NCBI RefSeq assembly: GCF_000340215.1
Contig: NW_006921532.1
Span: 4,229,126-4,293,125 of the forward strand
DNA length: 64,000 bases
Direction of reading: 5' to 3'
Source of the DNA: Pseudocercospora fijiensis CIRAD86
Lineage: Eukaryota; Ascomycota; Dothideomycetes; Mycosphaerellales; Mycosphaerellaceae
The position numbers and the translations under genes are program-made. The notes under the pieces were generated by a model. It was given only the letters and a program-made list of their open reading frames with translations. It ran no database searches and was not told where the DNA came from. Positions within the stretch are counted from its first letter, which is position 1, and each line of letters begins with the position of its first letter. Positions 30,538 through 42,388 of the stretch are shown piece by piece.

Positions 30538-31471
30538 CGATGAATATCGTTTGAGTGTCATCATTTGCTCGAAATGTAAACTTGAATTGTGTGCTCGGTC
30601 TGCGTTCACAAACAGAAGCGTGTGTCCGCATCGGGAGGGATGTGTTCTGATGATCGAGAACCTTTCAGAACCTTCACGCGTCATGCAAGAAGTGGTCACC
30701 GATGCTCATTGCCCATTATTACTGACGAGGACTAATTCTTGCACAGGATCTTTATCGAAGCCGCCAAAAGACCAGAGCTGGACCTAGGAGTCAGACAGCG
30801 TTTGTCTCATACAGTCAATCAAATTTTCGCCACATTCCAAGGGAAATGCATGGGCGTTGCGACTCGCGAGACAATGCAGTACCATTCCATCGGATAGCGA
30901 TTTGAGCTCCAGGCCGGTGGTAAGTCGAGACCCGAACCACGCGCACGAACCACGCGTGAACGGGCAAGCCGCTTTAAGCGTTCGCCTGCGAGCGGAGCGA
31001 TGTGGAATGCGGAGAAGCTTGAAAGAAAGGTAGGTTTGTATGGCGTGAAGACCGCATGAACGCACTCCTCATGAAGCTGAGATGGCCGGTAGCTCTGAGA
31101 TGGAACCACGAAAGCTGAGTGGGATTGAGGCGTCATGGTTCATGAAGAAACGTCCAGAAGCCGGGCCGTTGTTGCAATGCAAGTGGTCCCGCTTGATGCT
31201 GGTCTACAGCGACCGGCCATGCAGTTGTGTCAGATGGTATGTTGCTCGAACGAGCGAGGATAGCACAGGTAAGGATGTGTTGCCAAACATAGTCGGTAAT
31301 ACCTTGGATCCTGCTCGGGCCGGTCTCAACCCAACCGCTCCGTCGGTGCTTGCCGGTGTGCACGCCCGAAGCTTAGTGAAGGATCGTAGTGCAGTTCATG
31401 CGAGTCATCTGATGGCAATTCTTGCAGCTGACGACGACAGCTGAGAAAAAGGCATTATTGTTGGCGTGGCG
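30538..31471. other. Intergenic region, no gene seen
   Basis: 934 bp between the transposon and the DUF7704 gene. A 120-codon frame (31082-31444, +) has no recognisable feature and overlaps other open frames, so it is not called. Confidence 0.5.
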
Positions 31472-31969
31472 CTACGTGTTGAGCTTTGCATTGACGCCGG
31501 CGCCGGATGAGGCAGGAAGGCCAATGCCGAGCAGGAAACACGTGCGATGGAGGGCGCCGATATAGACGAATCCTAAATTGCCCCAGTACATTGCATTCCA
31601 CTGGGTGACGGCAGTGTAAAGGTGCAGACCTGCGGCTTTGACGCTGTACAGATGTCCGAAATCGGCAAGGAGGAGAACGAGGAGCAGAGTATTCCAAACG
31701 CGGCGATTGTTGGTAGCTCTGAGCACGAGCGCTTCGTTTAGAGTGAAGGCAAGATACAAATTGGCCAACTGCGAGAGGACGATGCTCTCACGAGTGGAGA
31801 CGGCAAGCAGGTGGGTGTCAGTCGAATAAGTGTGGTGCATGTAGTAGGCCTGCTGAAAATGGGCAAAGTATGCGCCAACAAGAGTCGAAATTGGTTCGAT
31901 GTAGAGGAAGAATAGGCGGTAAGGCCACGGAATAACTGGCGCGGCGCTGGCACTATTCATGGCAGGCAT
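31472..31969 (-). CDS. Small multi-spanning membrane protein, DUF7704 type
   Basis: 165 aa from the ATG at 31969 (MPAMNSASAAPVIPWPYRLFF); an ATG three codons later is also possible. Four hydrophobic segments are visible: the IPWPYRLFFLYIEPISTLVGAYFAHF region, SIVLSQLANLYLAFTLNEALVL, NTLLLVLLLADFGHLYSV and GNLGFVYIGALHRTCFLLGI. The opening IPWPYRLFFLYIEPIS is the signature of the fungal DUF7704 proteins as I know them; no function is established. The longer upstream frame is Pro/Ser repeats read through the promoter and was not used. Confidence 0.85.
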   Translation of the reverse strand: MPAMNSASAAPVIPWPYRLFFLYIEPISTLVGAYFAHFQQAYYMHHTYSTDTHLLAVSTRESIVLSQLANLYLAFTLNEALVLRATNNRRVWNTLLLVLLLADFGHLYSVKAAGLHLYTAVTQWNAMYWGNLGFVYIGALHRTCFLLGIGLPASSGAGVNAKLNT

Positions 31970-33854
31970 GATGTGCTCGAGTGCTCGGGTGCCGGTGCGG
32001 ATGCCGATGGGGCTGCAGGAGAATAATGCGAGAAAGCAGGTGACGGCGACACAGGCAGGTGGATGCAGCAAGAAGGAAGTGTAGGGTAGGGTAAGGGTGA
32101 TGTGATGCGAGCGGCGAGAAGTTCGCACTGGTGCAACTGTCGGGGGTCGGGGGTCGGCAGCTCGGCAGCTCGGCGGGGACGGGGACGGGGACGGGGACGG
32201 CGCAGCGAAGTGGAAGTGGAGGGGGGGGGGGGGGGAGGGCGGCACAAGGCGTGGCTCAGCAGTGATTCAGTGCTGCAGAAATTGGCAGGGTGCCGTCACA
32301 CATCAATAATGCATGCTGATGCTGATGTTTCGAGGGCAGGGCAGGGCAGGCTTGGCTGGGCTGGGCTGGGCTGGATGGTGTGCAAAGCTTGCAAAGAACT
32401 TAAGGGTGAATTAAGGGCGCGGGCGTGGGATGGGATAACGTCACGATGGTGCAGCGCAGTCGCCGCAGTGCAGAGGCGAGAAAGCAAGAGGAAAGTAAGG
32501 AAAAAGGAGCCGGGGCGCGGGGAGCACGAAGGGCTGTTGTCCGACAAATGAGCGAAGCTTGGTCATGCTGAGAAGTTTGGGACTGGGGGCGCTGGAAAAA
32601 GTGAACCCGAAAGGCACGGTATATAGGCTGGCTAGTAGGGTGCCGTTGCCCTTCGACGAGTCTGCAGACGACCAGCACACTCATATTGTTATTATCATCA
32701 TTGGAATTTGGAAGCCACTACTCAGCTCCGCGAGAGCCAGAGCCAGAGCCAGAGCCAGAGCCAGCTGACTGCCGGACGGCCTGGCTGCCTGAGTGCCTGA
32801 CTACTACTGGCCGCAGCGCATCGCATCGCATCGCAGCGCATCGCACGCATCGCATCGCATCGCACGCATCGCATCGCATGATTCGCATGATTCGCATCTG
32901 GCCAGCAAGACCCGGCGGCGGCGAACCAGCTGGACGAAAGCGAAACTGGCACTGACGCTGGCGAGAGCGCACTGGCGCTGGCACTGGCACTGGCACTGCT
33001 CTTGCCTGCGCCGACTCGCTGCGCCGGCCCTCCCATATTATTAGCTGCCCTGCCCTGCCCTGCCTCGACCACCGCCGCCGCCGTCTGCGGTGCGAGCTGT
33101 CGTTGTTGCGTGCCATCCCATCATTGTCCTGGTCCTTATTCTTGTTGCATTGCATTGCTGCCCGTCCATCCATACCACACCGCTTTGGTCCCCGTTCACC
33201 AGCACGCCGTTCATTCCTGTTTCTGTCGTGCCCGCACCCGCACCCGCACCCGCACGCCCACCTCGCTTCGCCTGTACGAAGGTACCCGCCCGCTACACGC
33301 CACAAAGTCGCTATAGCTGAGAGGACACACTGCTCGCTTTCCGCTGCTGCTGCCCCCCGTTCCACTCCTTCGCGCTCCAACGCTCACGCCACCGCCCTTC
33401 CCGTCCCGGCCGCACCACCGCGCCACCCCTGGCCCAACTCGGTACAAACAACCAACCAGTCCGGCCACGCACGCCTCGATCTCCGTAAACAACAAACGCA
33501 ACGCAACGCAACGCTGCCCTGCCCTGCCCTACCCTCCCCTCCCCTGCCCTCCACGCTCTTTCGACACCACTCTGCAACCGGCCACCTGCCACCTGCCACC
33601 ACCAGCAGCCGCCAGCAGCCCGCAGCAGATCTTGGGCGCTGACTCGGCGTGTGAGTCCTGCCATCAGCGATCATCAGCACTGCGCGACTCGTTGTGTCTG
33701 TCTCCTGCTCCGCATCGGGAAACGACTAGTCTGCACGCCAACTCTCGACTGCACACTGCACAGCACACTGGCACGCACGGCACGGCACAGCACCGCTGTA
33801 GCGCTGCGCTGCGCTGCACATCTCTCCGACCCTCCCTCACCCCCAATATACATA
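31970..33854. promoter_or_regulatory. Long, microsatellite-dense region between divergent DUF7704 and F-box/WD40 genes
   Basis: 1.9 kb with a strong series of short tandem repeats: GGGGAC units (32174-32199), a run of 15 G (32221-32235), GCTGG units (about 32348-32372), AGAGCC hexamers (32732-32763), CGCAT pentamers (about 32815-32880), TGGCAC units (about 32970-32998), CGCACC units (about 33230-33260) and AACGC units (about 33493-33512). It must carry both promoters and probably a long 5' leader for the F-box gene. Many short frames are open only because of repeat composition. Confidence 0.7.
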
Positions 33855-36332
33855 ATGCACCCTCCTCTCGACCATCTCCCCTACTCCAGGCCTGCATTTC
33901 CCGACCAACGCCCTCATACCGCCCACGCTTCTCCATCTTCCTCCTCCTTAGCCACACCGCCCGATTTCATCGCCGAGGAAGCAGAATCGCCCGAGGACCA
34001 TGACACCACCCCGCGAGCCTCTGCTGCCGGCATGAACGCACATGCTCCCTTCTCGAGACGACGCATGTCTCGTGACGATACAGCCACCGACATGCACCAG
34101 GTGGCGGATACGGTCGACACAGTGCCGAAGCTGCGGTGGAGTGGAATGCAGCTTGCGCAAGAGGACAGGTTGAATAGCTTACCAGAGGAAGCTCATCTGG
34201 AAACACTGCGCCAGTCACGTCGCGCGAGAAAACCATTATACCGATTTCCCATTCACCACTCTACCGGCGACTCCTCTGACAGCAGCCATGGCTCGCATGC
34301 TGGAGGCGAGAAGGCGGCTTCGCTCGGCAGAAGACTATCACGAACCTATCAAGAACGGGTCAATGGCTTTCGTGAGAGCATGCAGAGGTACGCCTTGCCA
34401 GGCGTATCAAGTGGCCGCGTCAGGAGGTCGAGCACACCAAACCACGTGGAGATCACGGACGAAAGCACATGCATCGATCCCGCGCTGTTGTCATTGAAGC
34501 CTCCAACCTCGCCATCAAAACGCACTGCACGTCAGGGCGATGACAGGCCACGCAAACACCGACACTTCCTTCCACTGGGTGACCGAAAAGACACACCTGC
34601 CCCTGCCCCAACCACATACGGCCTTCCCGTACGACCCGCCACCTCCCGATTCATGCCGAACATTTGCACTGCACCAGGCGGCGATGCCGCAAGGAAAGCT
34701 GCGGCAATGCACAACAATCCGGGTCTTTCGCCAACGTCTTTACCCTCAGCATGGCTGCCTGAGTACGACGACATCCACGCCCGGCGGAGCCGCCTGGGCT
34801 CGCTGAGCAGTGCTGCGGACAGTGGAGCAGACTTGTCCAACTATACCGCTTCCATCCGCGACTCTGATGGGGACATTAACATGTCCTATCACACCTTTGC
34901 GGCTCCCTCACAACACGATTTCACCTTTGTGCTGCCGAACGAACTTGCCCTTGCAGTCCTCAAAAACCTCGACGCCAAAGACCTCATAAATGCTGAACAG
35001 GTCTCGCGGCGGTGGAAGTCATTGATCGAAGACCCGTCAGTCTGGCGAACCATCTTCTACCGCAGATACCAGCGACAGGTAATGACCAACCCTGCGCCGA
35101 TTCAAGTGGGCGGAGTGGGTGTTGGAAGGCCCAATCGACCCGATCAAGCATGGCGCAAGATGTACAAGGCGAGGGTGGATCTGGAGAAGAATTGGCGAGC
35201 GGGGGCTACGGATGCTGGCAAGGCTGTTTATCTATCTGGTCACACCGACAGCGTCTACTGCCTGCAATTTGACGAGGACAAGATCATCACAGGCTCAAGA
35301 GATCGAACCATTCGTGTCTGGGATATCAACACGTATCAATGCCTCCGAGTCATTGGTCGGCCGAATGTGAAGCCAGCGCTGGGACCCAAAGTGCTCCGCA
35401 CCGTGGATTATCCCTCCTTTCACATGGCCACTGCCAGCGTCAATGGTACGGCTTACGGCGAGGGAATCTTTTACCCCAACAACGAATGTCACGACGCCAG
35501 CATATTATGCTTGCAGTACGACGACGAAATCCTGGTCACTGGATCATCTGACAACACACTCCTGGTTTGGGACGTGAAAACATACGAAATCATCAAGCGG
35601 CTGAAGAGTCATACTGGAGGCGTACTCGACGTGGCTCTGGATGCGAAGCACATTGTCTCGTGCAGCAAGGACTCCAAAATCATTGTCTGGGATCGTGAAA
35701 ATCTGGCGGAAAAGGGACAGCTCACGGGTCACAAAGGACCTGTGAATGCCGTTCAGCTGCGCGGCAATCTTCTTGTCAGCGCCAGTGGAGACGGCATTGC
35801 TCGGCTTTGGGACCTCAACCAGATGAAGCTTATCAAGGAGTTTCCCGCCAAAGAACGAGGCCTTGCAGCAGTGGAGTTCTCGGAAGACATGAAGTACGTC
35901 CTGGCAGGCGGCAATGACAACATCACCTACAAGTTCGAGACGGAGACGGGCCGGGAAGTCATGCAATTTTCTGGCCATACCCAGCTTGTCCGCTCGCTGT
36001 GGCTCGATAGCGCCAATGATCGCGTTGTTTCCGGCAGCTACGATCTCGACCTCCGTGTGTACGACTTTGTGACTGGTGAAGAGCTATGGCGTGGCGAAGA
36101 GTGGACTACTAGTTGGATGCTTGCAGCCAAGTCTGACTACCGTCGCATCGTCGCGACAAGTCAAGACGGCCGCATTCTCATCGTCGACTTCGGCATTCTG
36201 AAGGGTGCACCTACGTACCAGTCGCGTGATGGCATGCCAATTGACAATATCGAATTGCTGCGAGGGATTGAGCAGACGAACGAGATCCGCTTCCGGAACC
36301 CCTTTAAAAAGTCTTCCAAGACATTCCGGTAG
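33855..36332 (+). CDS. F-box/WD40-repeat protein (SCF ubiquitin ligase adaptor)
   Basis: 825 aa, single exon, from ATG 33855 (MHPPLDHLPYSRPAF); upstream the frame is open only from a GTG. The first 350 residues are Ser/Pro-rich and disordered. The F-box (about 360-405) reads FVLPNELALAVLKNLDAKDLINAEQVSRRW. Seven or so WD40 repeats follow from about residue 460, with characteristic GH...WD pairs (SGHTDSVYCLQFDEDKIITGSRDRTIRVWD, TGHKGPVNAVQLRGNLLVSASGDGIARLWD, SGHTQLVRSLW). In this family the F-box binds Skp1 and the propeller binds phosphorylated substrates. It resembles Cdc4/Met30/Pof1/Pof11 architecture, but I cannot say which substrate set it serves. Confidence 0.92.
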   Translation: MHPPLDHLPYSRPAFPDQRPHTAHASPSSSSLATPPDFIAEEAESPEDHDTTPRASAAGMNAHAPFSRRRMSRDDTATDMHQVADTVDTVPKLRWSGMQLAQEDRLNSLPEEAHLETLRQSRRARKPLYRFPIHHSTGDSSDSSHGSHAGGEKAASLGRRLSRTYQERVNGFRESMQRYALPGVSSGRVRRSSTPNHVEITDESTCIDPALLSLKPPTSPSKRTARQGDDRPRKHRHFLPLGDRKDTPAPAPTTYGLPVRPATSRFMPNICTAPGGDAARKAAAMHNNPGLSPTSLPSAWLPEYDDIHARRSRLGSLSSAADSGADLSNYTASIRDSDGDINMSYHTFAAPSQHDFTFVLPNELALAVLKNLDAKDLINAEQVSRRWKSLIEDPSVWRTIFYRRYQRQVMTNPAPIQVGGVGVGRPNRPDQAWRKMYKARVDLEKNWRAGATDAGKAVYLSGHTDSVYCLQFDEDKIITGSRDRTIRVWDINTYQCLRVIGRPNVKPALGPKVLRTVDYPSFHMATASVNGTAYGEGIFYPNNECHDASILCLQYDDEILVTGSSDNTLLVWDVKTYEIIKRLKSHTGGVLDVALDAKHIVSCSKDSKIIVWDRENLAEKGQLTGHKGPVNAVQLRGNLLVSASGDGIARLWDLNQMKLIKEFPAKERGLAAVEFSEDMKYVLAGGNDNITYKFETETGREVMQFSGHTQLVRSLWLDSANDRVVSGSYDLDLRVYDFVTGEELWRGEEWTTSWMLAAKSDYRRIVATSQDGRILIVDFGILKGAPTYQSRDGMPIDNIELLRGIEQTNEIRFRNPFKKSSKTFR

Positions 36333-36992
36333 TCGATGATTTTCATGCGGTTGGGGGTTGGGAACAGGGACTTCCTGGTCAGCTTGTGTTGGGGAGACTT
36401 TCTATGGGAGACATATGGAGTGCAGAATGTCAGGATTGGACGACATTCGCTTCTGATACCACAGTGAGCAGGACAATAGACAGTGTCGGGCTCGTTTTGG
36501 ATAATTGAATAGCGTGGCGTATGAGACTGGGAATATACTACCCCGTGATCACTGTAATAGCGAACACGATTGCCATATATGGCCATGTATTTGGACACAA
36601 ACTCAAGAGCGTAGTGTCGCACAGCAAAACAAGAAACACTTGAAAATATGCATCACGCGTGTACTGCATTGAGTTTGATCCTGCTCTCAGTCTCAGCCAT
36701 GAATCTTTCAATAGTTAGTCGCTTAGATACGGGAACGACAATGACGCATCTCGATTGATCTCAGCCGCAATAATGGCACATGACGAAGGAGGGGATCAGC
36801 GGTGCACTACATACCAGCTTGCGTAGCATGCAGCGGAGGCTGAAAAGAGTAAAGGCATCGTTGACGAGTGGAAGCTTTTCAGCTCGCCACCCTCAGGAAT
36901 GTTGTACAATCAATGTCCATTATTCTGGAAGGCAAGTCTGCTCGCAGCTCTCGCAGCTGTGTGTTGCTCTTACTTGCGAGCGACCGCACACC
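36333..36992. other. Intergenic region, no gene seen
   Basis: 660 bp between two tandem plus-strand genes. No supported ORF; it should hold the promoter of the FAD oxidase. Confidence 0.5.
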
Positions 36993-38849
36993 ATGGTCTT
37001 CCGCAAGCTCACAACGCTGCTCTTCTTTGGTGCTGCTTTGAGCCAGTCTACGGCTACGGTTGAGAAATGCAGATGCGTCAGTGTGTCTGACCCAAATTGC
37101 GTCGCGAACGTTCGCTGACCAACTGGCTAGATTCCAGAGCAGCCATGCTGGCCAGCGGCGGCGGAATGGAAGGCATTCAATCGCTCCATCAACGGCAGAC
37201 TACTTGTGAATGCACCTGTAGCAATCTCTTGCTACAAAGGTCCGCGTCAGGACGCTTCGGAATGTGCATTGATTACGAAGCATTATTCTAATAACAGTTT
37301 CCAGCAAAGTTTCCCAGTTGGATACTCGTATCCCCTTCAGCCCGATTGTCCACTAATACCGTTCGGCGAAGAAGCAGACGTTAGATGTGCACTCGGAGAA
37401 GCACCGGTATACACGGTGAATGCTTCAGAAATCGAACATGTGCAATCTGCTGTTGCTTGGGCCAAATCGGCCAACATTCGCCTCGTCATTCGAGACACGG
37501 GACATGACCTCCTGGGTAGATCTATGGGGTACGGCAGCCTTCAAGTCTGGATCAAATACCTGCGCAAAGGGATTGACTATCATGCCCAGTTCGATCGTGG
37601 TGTGAATCGGAAGGCTGCCACTTTGTGGAAGGGCTCGGCCTTCACCATTCGAGGCGGTTATACATGGGCCGACGTGTATACCGAAGCAGCAAAGCGGGAT
37701 CTTCTCGTCGTCGGCGGTGGAACGCCATCTGTAGGCTGTATCGGAGGCTGGATGCAAGGAGGAGGTCACGGACCTGCCACACATGACTTTGGCTTGGGAG
37801 CAGACAATGTTTTGTCCGCAAAAGTCGTCCTTGCGAATGGCACTCTGGTCACAGCTTCATCTGTCGAGAACAAGGACTTATTCTTCGCAATTCGTGGAGG
37901 CGGGCCTGGTACTTATGGTGTCGTCATCGAGACAACAGTAAAAGCCTATCCCACTCAAAAGGTGTTTGCTCAGACGCTAGCGATTGCATCTCTGTCGGGA
38001 AATACCTCAAGCTTTCTGGACACTGTTGCTGACATCTACCAAGGATTTCCCGAATTGGCCAAATCAGGCTGGTCAGGCTATGGTCAGTGGACCACAGCTG
38101 CTGCCGTACCATTTGTGGCCAATTTTACCACTTCATACACTCACGCTTTTGCCAATTTCAGGCAACCACGAAAGGAAGCCGAAAGAGCTTTCGATTCGAT
38201 AACCTCCAAACTGGTCGCGAAAAATGGATCAGATTTGTTCGTCTCCATATCGTATACCGAAACGCCTGACTACGCAGCATTCTATTCCAAATTCTCGGGG
38301 GTAGAACCTCCAGCAGGGACATACGGTGCAACATCTGGTCGTTTCCTGGATGAACAATCACTCCTCCTAGATCGAAGCGCTTTAATGAAGGCTCTGGAGA
38401 CATTAGCTGGCACGTCCAAGCAGCAAACCACCAACGTAGTCGAAATGTTCGGCGCTCCCTACGGCCAGATCGGCATCGACGGAAAATCGCATCCATTGTC
38501 AGGCGTGAATCCTGCTTGGCGGGAAATGATTGTGCATCATATTGTCGCTCGCAGCTGGACGCAGAACACCGGCTCGGCTTCGATTCGGCGGATCCAGAAC
38601 GACATCCTGTATGCCAAGGGAGGCGCATTGCAGGTACTGGCCCCAAAGACAGGTGGATACATGAATGAGAACAACAGACTCGATCCAGACTGGAAGCGGG
38701 ATTTCTATGGGGCCCATTACGAGTCGTTGCTGGGGATTAAAAGACTCTATGATCCTGCTGATGTTTTCTTTTGTCCAACTTGTGTCGGGAGTGATCGATG
38801 GGAGGTGATGACAGAGAGCGGACAGCTGTGTAGAACTAGAGCTCACTAG
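36993..38849 (+). CDS. Secreted FAD-linked oxidase, berberine-bridge-enzyme-like
   Basis: Two exons, 36993-37076 and 37131-38849; 600 aa. Exon 1 encodes a signal peptide (FRKLTTLLFFGAALSQSTA) and CRC; exon 2 continues IPEQPCWPAAAEW, as in fungal members of the family. The 54-bp intron has an atypical GTCAGT donor and ends CTGGCTAG. The FAD_binding_4 domain shows RDTGHDLLGRS, with the His that can bind FAD covalently, and GGGTPSVGCIGGWMQGGGH, with the Cys for the second covalent link. The C-terminal BBE motif is YESLLGIKRLYDPADVFFCPTCVGSDRW. These enzymes oxidise sugars or secondary metabolites outside the cell or in the secretory path. No biosynthetic cluster surrounds it. Confidence 0.9.
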
Positions 38850-39188
38850 CGTTGCACAGTTCAATCCCTACAGTATCTGTCGAGGTAATGTGCTATAGGT
38901 ATGTCGTGTGACCATCCTGTTGTCTCAGGTCAACGGGATGGACCTTGCCGCCCTGCTTCTTCTCGTTTCTGTTGGCCACCCGTGTGTGCAAGCTAGCGGG
39001 TGTCGTCCTCGAGCCGTTGACGGACCGTTCGACTCCAAGTGCTTGGGACTTTTTATTAATGCACATTGCACAACATCGAGCACCAGCAAGATTGTACACT
39101 AGTCGCGGAGGAAGCGACGTGAGGTCAAAGTTTTGCGGCCAACCTGAACCTGAACCTGAACACCACCACCACGCGCCACTGCAACACC
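38850..39188. other. Intergenic region, promoter of GON7
   Basis: 339 bp, no ORF with coding features. Confidence 0.4.
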
Positions 39189-39479
39189 ATGTCGCATCCA
39201 CCGCTACTCGCTTCCTACAACTCTCCGACATCCACGCAGGTCTTCTCCCACGAACTCCCACCTCTTCCGCCTCGAGATGGCGACGTGGAGAAGAAGACGG
39301 CATACTTGGGAGAGCTCCGCGGGAATGCCGCCAAGTTGCAGGCTGAAGTCAATTCGTTCTTGACTCGGAAGATGGACGAAGACAAGGGCGGCGCAGAGGA
39401 GCGGAAGGGAGCGAAGAAGAAGGATGAAGAAAGAGAGGAAGAGATGTATGGAGAGGAGGATCCTGAACAGGATGGTTGA
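39189..39479 (+). CDS. GON7: EKC/KEOPS complex subunit Gon7-like
   Basis: 96 aa, one exon. The centre reads YLGELRGNAAKLQAEVNSFLTRKMDEDK, the conserved Gon7 helix pattern, and the tail is acidic (EEEMYGEEDPEQDG), as in fungal Gon7. Gon7 is a small, partly disordered subunit that caps Pcc1 in the KEOPS complex, which makes t6A37 in tRNAs and also affects telomeres. Length is typical for fungi. Tail-to-tail with the phosphate transporter. Confidence 0.8.
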   Translation: MSHPPLLASYNSPTSTQVFSHELPPLPPRDGDVEKKTAYLGELRGNAAKLQAEVNSFLTRKMDEDKGGAEERKGAKKKDEEREEEMYGEEDPEQDG

Positions 39480-39508
39480 GAAACGGGCGAGGAAGGGGAA
39501 CGGGTGAT

Positions 39509-39534
39509 CAACACACACACACACACACACACAC
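39509..39534. repeat. (AC)n microsatellite
   Basis: About 13 CA/AC dinucleotide units just after the GON7 stop, in its probable 3' UTR. Confidence 0.9.
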
Positions 39535-39717
39535 AAGCATCGAGCGAATGCCACATCTGATGAAGCGAAGACAGCAAGAATTGAGCTAAAGGGGTATTGG
39601 TATGAGTGCGAACACAAACTACGGCTCAGATGGTAGTTGTTCGTTTCATCGCTCTATCTTCAAAATTCTATGGAAGCTCAGGAACGGTGAAGGCTGTCAG
39701 GAGTGTCGATCACGGAC

Positions 39718-42388
39718 CTAGAACCCAACCGCGATCATCAAGCCATATCCAACGCTGATGATGACTCCGTACGAAATTATGCTTGCTGGAATGCCGCGAG
39801 TCAAAAAATGCCTGACCTGAAGATATCGTTGCCCGGTTTGTGGATCCTCCATCATTATGGCAGCTGTTGAGAAATTCGTTAGCAGAGAAATGGTATAGAC
39901 CATGCATGTCGAAGGACTTACTCATGTTCGGGAAGCCCGAAGTCGGGAGACCCATTGCGGCAGACGCCATGAGTACTGAAGCCATGACGAGGAGGTTGGG
40001 ATGCGGCTCCGACATGCCAGCGCCAACTTCGCGCACAAGAGGGAGGATGATCAGCGCGGCAACCGTATGACTGATGAACGTCGCCACAACGGCAATGAGA
40101 GCTGCGAAGGCACAGGTAATGCCGTAAAGGGAAAGATGGGAGACTCCTTCCGAGATGGCGATTGCAACGGTCTTGAGCAGACCAGAGCTGTTCACAGCCT
40201 TACCAAGCGCCAACCCACCAGCGGCAAGGATGATGATAGTCCATAGGAAGTTATTAAAGTCTTCTTTTGTCAGAATTCCAGTACCAAAGAAGAGCACCAT
40301 GGGAATGATCGCAACCACGCCCATGTCTCCAAAAACGCCTTCAAGCTGATGACTAACACACCACAGGATGATCGTGGCAATCGTGACAATAGAGATAAAG
40401 TACTGCACTCCAGTAAACTTGTCCTTCATTGGACGAATAGGCACGATGGTAGTGTTGCGGCCTGGTCGGAAGGTGACGAGTAGTAAGAGCCAAATTAGGA
40501 GGACGCTAATGATGCATACGGGCAACGCGATGAAGAACCAAGTACCCCAGCCTGGTTGTGGTTCCATATTCTCCAATGCGATCAAGTTTTGCGGTGAAGC
40601 GATGGGCGATGCGGCACCGCCAATGTTCGAGGCCAGCGCGATACCAAGAAGTAGAGCCTTGGTCATGTCGCTATCTGCCGGCAGGTTGCGCAAGATAGGC
40701 TGAAGGATGCTGAAGCACAAAACGGGCGCCGCGACATTGCTGATCCACATGCTGGCAAATGTTGCTACGCCCATACTCGTGAGGAGGACTGTGCGAGGCC
40801 TCGTGCCAGCCTTTGAGAGCACGAAAGTCGCCATCATCTTCGCGATGTTATATTTGCTCAAGGCCGCTGCAATTGTGAAGCCGCCTAGCAGCAGCATAAT
40901 GACCGGAGTCCACATTGATGCAAACACATATCCTGCAGCCTCCTTGCTAGATAGTCGTCGATATGGCTTGTTGTCTTCCCGCACCACTTGCAAGATGACG
41001 CAAAGGAATGGCACCAGCAGCGAGGTGACGAACAGTGGTATAGCTTCCGTTGCCCACAACAAGCTGACAAAGACGGCCAAAGCCAAGCAATTCTGCTGCT
41101 CTGGCCTCTCCATGATAGGAATCACCAAGAGTACTGCAAAGATGGCGATAATGGCGCATAGTACCCAGAAAGTCCCCGTGACCAGGAACCTTGGGCATCT
41201 GTACTTGCCGATGGGTAGATTGACCTCTTTAGTAGCAGCTTCTTCTTCGTCTCCTTGCAGACGTGCTTTCTTGTGATCTGTGTCTGGCCCGAGCATAGTC
41301 TGTCGGATGCCTAGATTGGCCGCTTGTGCTTTACGTTCAATTCCAATCATCTCTCGCCAGACTGTATTACGCTCCCACACCACATGCTCTCTCAAATGAA
41401 GCCGGAGTTCCTGGCGAGCCGCCTCAACGTCACCCTTCGTAACGACGCTTGCATACGCTTCCTCGATCTTCTTCAGATACTCGTTGAGACGGTCCATGGT
41501 GCTCGGGAGGAATGGATATGCTGGCTTGACTTTTGCGTCGAGATAGGTGCGCTTGAGATTGCGGTCTAAGATCTTGTCGTACTTCTTGCAGACTTTACGG
41601 AAACCGGTCTCATTCAGCTGGATAAATGACCGTAGCTCGCAGACACTAACATATAAGTTCGTCGTCCTTTTCTTCAACGTAATGCCTTCATCGTATAGTG
41701 CCTGCAGAGCGTCGTCTCCGAAGTCGTTGAAAGCCATGCTTGGTCGCCGCAGAGCAAAGTCGGAGCCCTGCTCACCAGAGTCATGATCTTTTCCACGTGT
41801 CGAATAACGCCTTAGCTTTGTGGCCTTGTCAAGAGTTTGAGATCTGTCCAAGGTAGAAGTGCTCTTGGTGAGTGGAGCTTGCTCGTTGTCCTCGTCTTCG
41901 CTTTCGTCATCTTCCTCCTGGATCGCATCGCGTTCCGGCCTGCTGCTGCTCACTGTCGACGACTTCCTTCTCTTCCTGGGGAAACCGCGAAATATGCTCT
42001 GCTGCCTGGCTCTTGTCCACAGACTCTGCCTACGCTCTCCGCCCATGCCATCCGCCTCGTCTGCTGCATGTTCCTCATCGAATTCTTCTATATCGCGAAG
42101 GAGTGAGTCTACTTCGCCGAAGATCTCAAGCTCTTTCAGCTGGTAAAAAGTGCTGATTTTGTCCAACTCATCATCCAGCTTTCGGGAAAAGACCTTGTCC
42201 GGGTCGTCCAGAGAAGCATTCGCAAGCAACGGAGACGACTCGGGATCGGCTGGGCCTGAGGTAACTTGGCCATTCTGGTTGAGCTGCTTCTCGAGCTGGT
42301 ATATGAGCTTTTTCAGGTTAGAGTAGGCGATGTAGTTGGAAGACCAGTCCGGCACAGCATTGAATTGAATGCTATGCGAAAACTTCAT
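39718..42388 (-). CDS. SPX-domain low-affinity phosphate transporter (Pho87/Pho90/Pho91 type)
   Basis: Two exons, 42388-39922 and 39863-39718 (58-bp intron, GTAAGT...CAACAG, join FPNMTAIMMED); 870 aa. The N-terminal SPX domain starts MKFSHSIQFNAVPDWSSNYIAYSNLKKLIYQL and continues to the Lys-rich helix FRKVCKKYDKILDRNLKRTYL, which senses inositol pyrophosphates in this domain family. From about residue 400 there is a 12-TM-like DASS/CitMHS permease: NCLALAVFVSLLWATEAIPLFVTSLLVP, MMATFVLSKAGTRPRTVLL, SNIGGAASPIASPQNLIAL (an SNT-like substrate motif) and MGLPTSGFPN near the end. It should import or release phosphate at the plasma or vacuolar membrane; which one is not evident. The ATG at 42388 was chosen because SPX starts there. 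Confidence 0.93.

Noticed and set aside
31082..31444. 120-codon frame near the second transposon
   Set aside because: No motif, several overlapping open frames of similar length; treated as chance.
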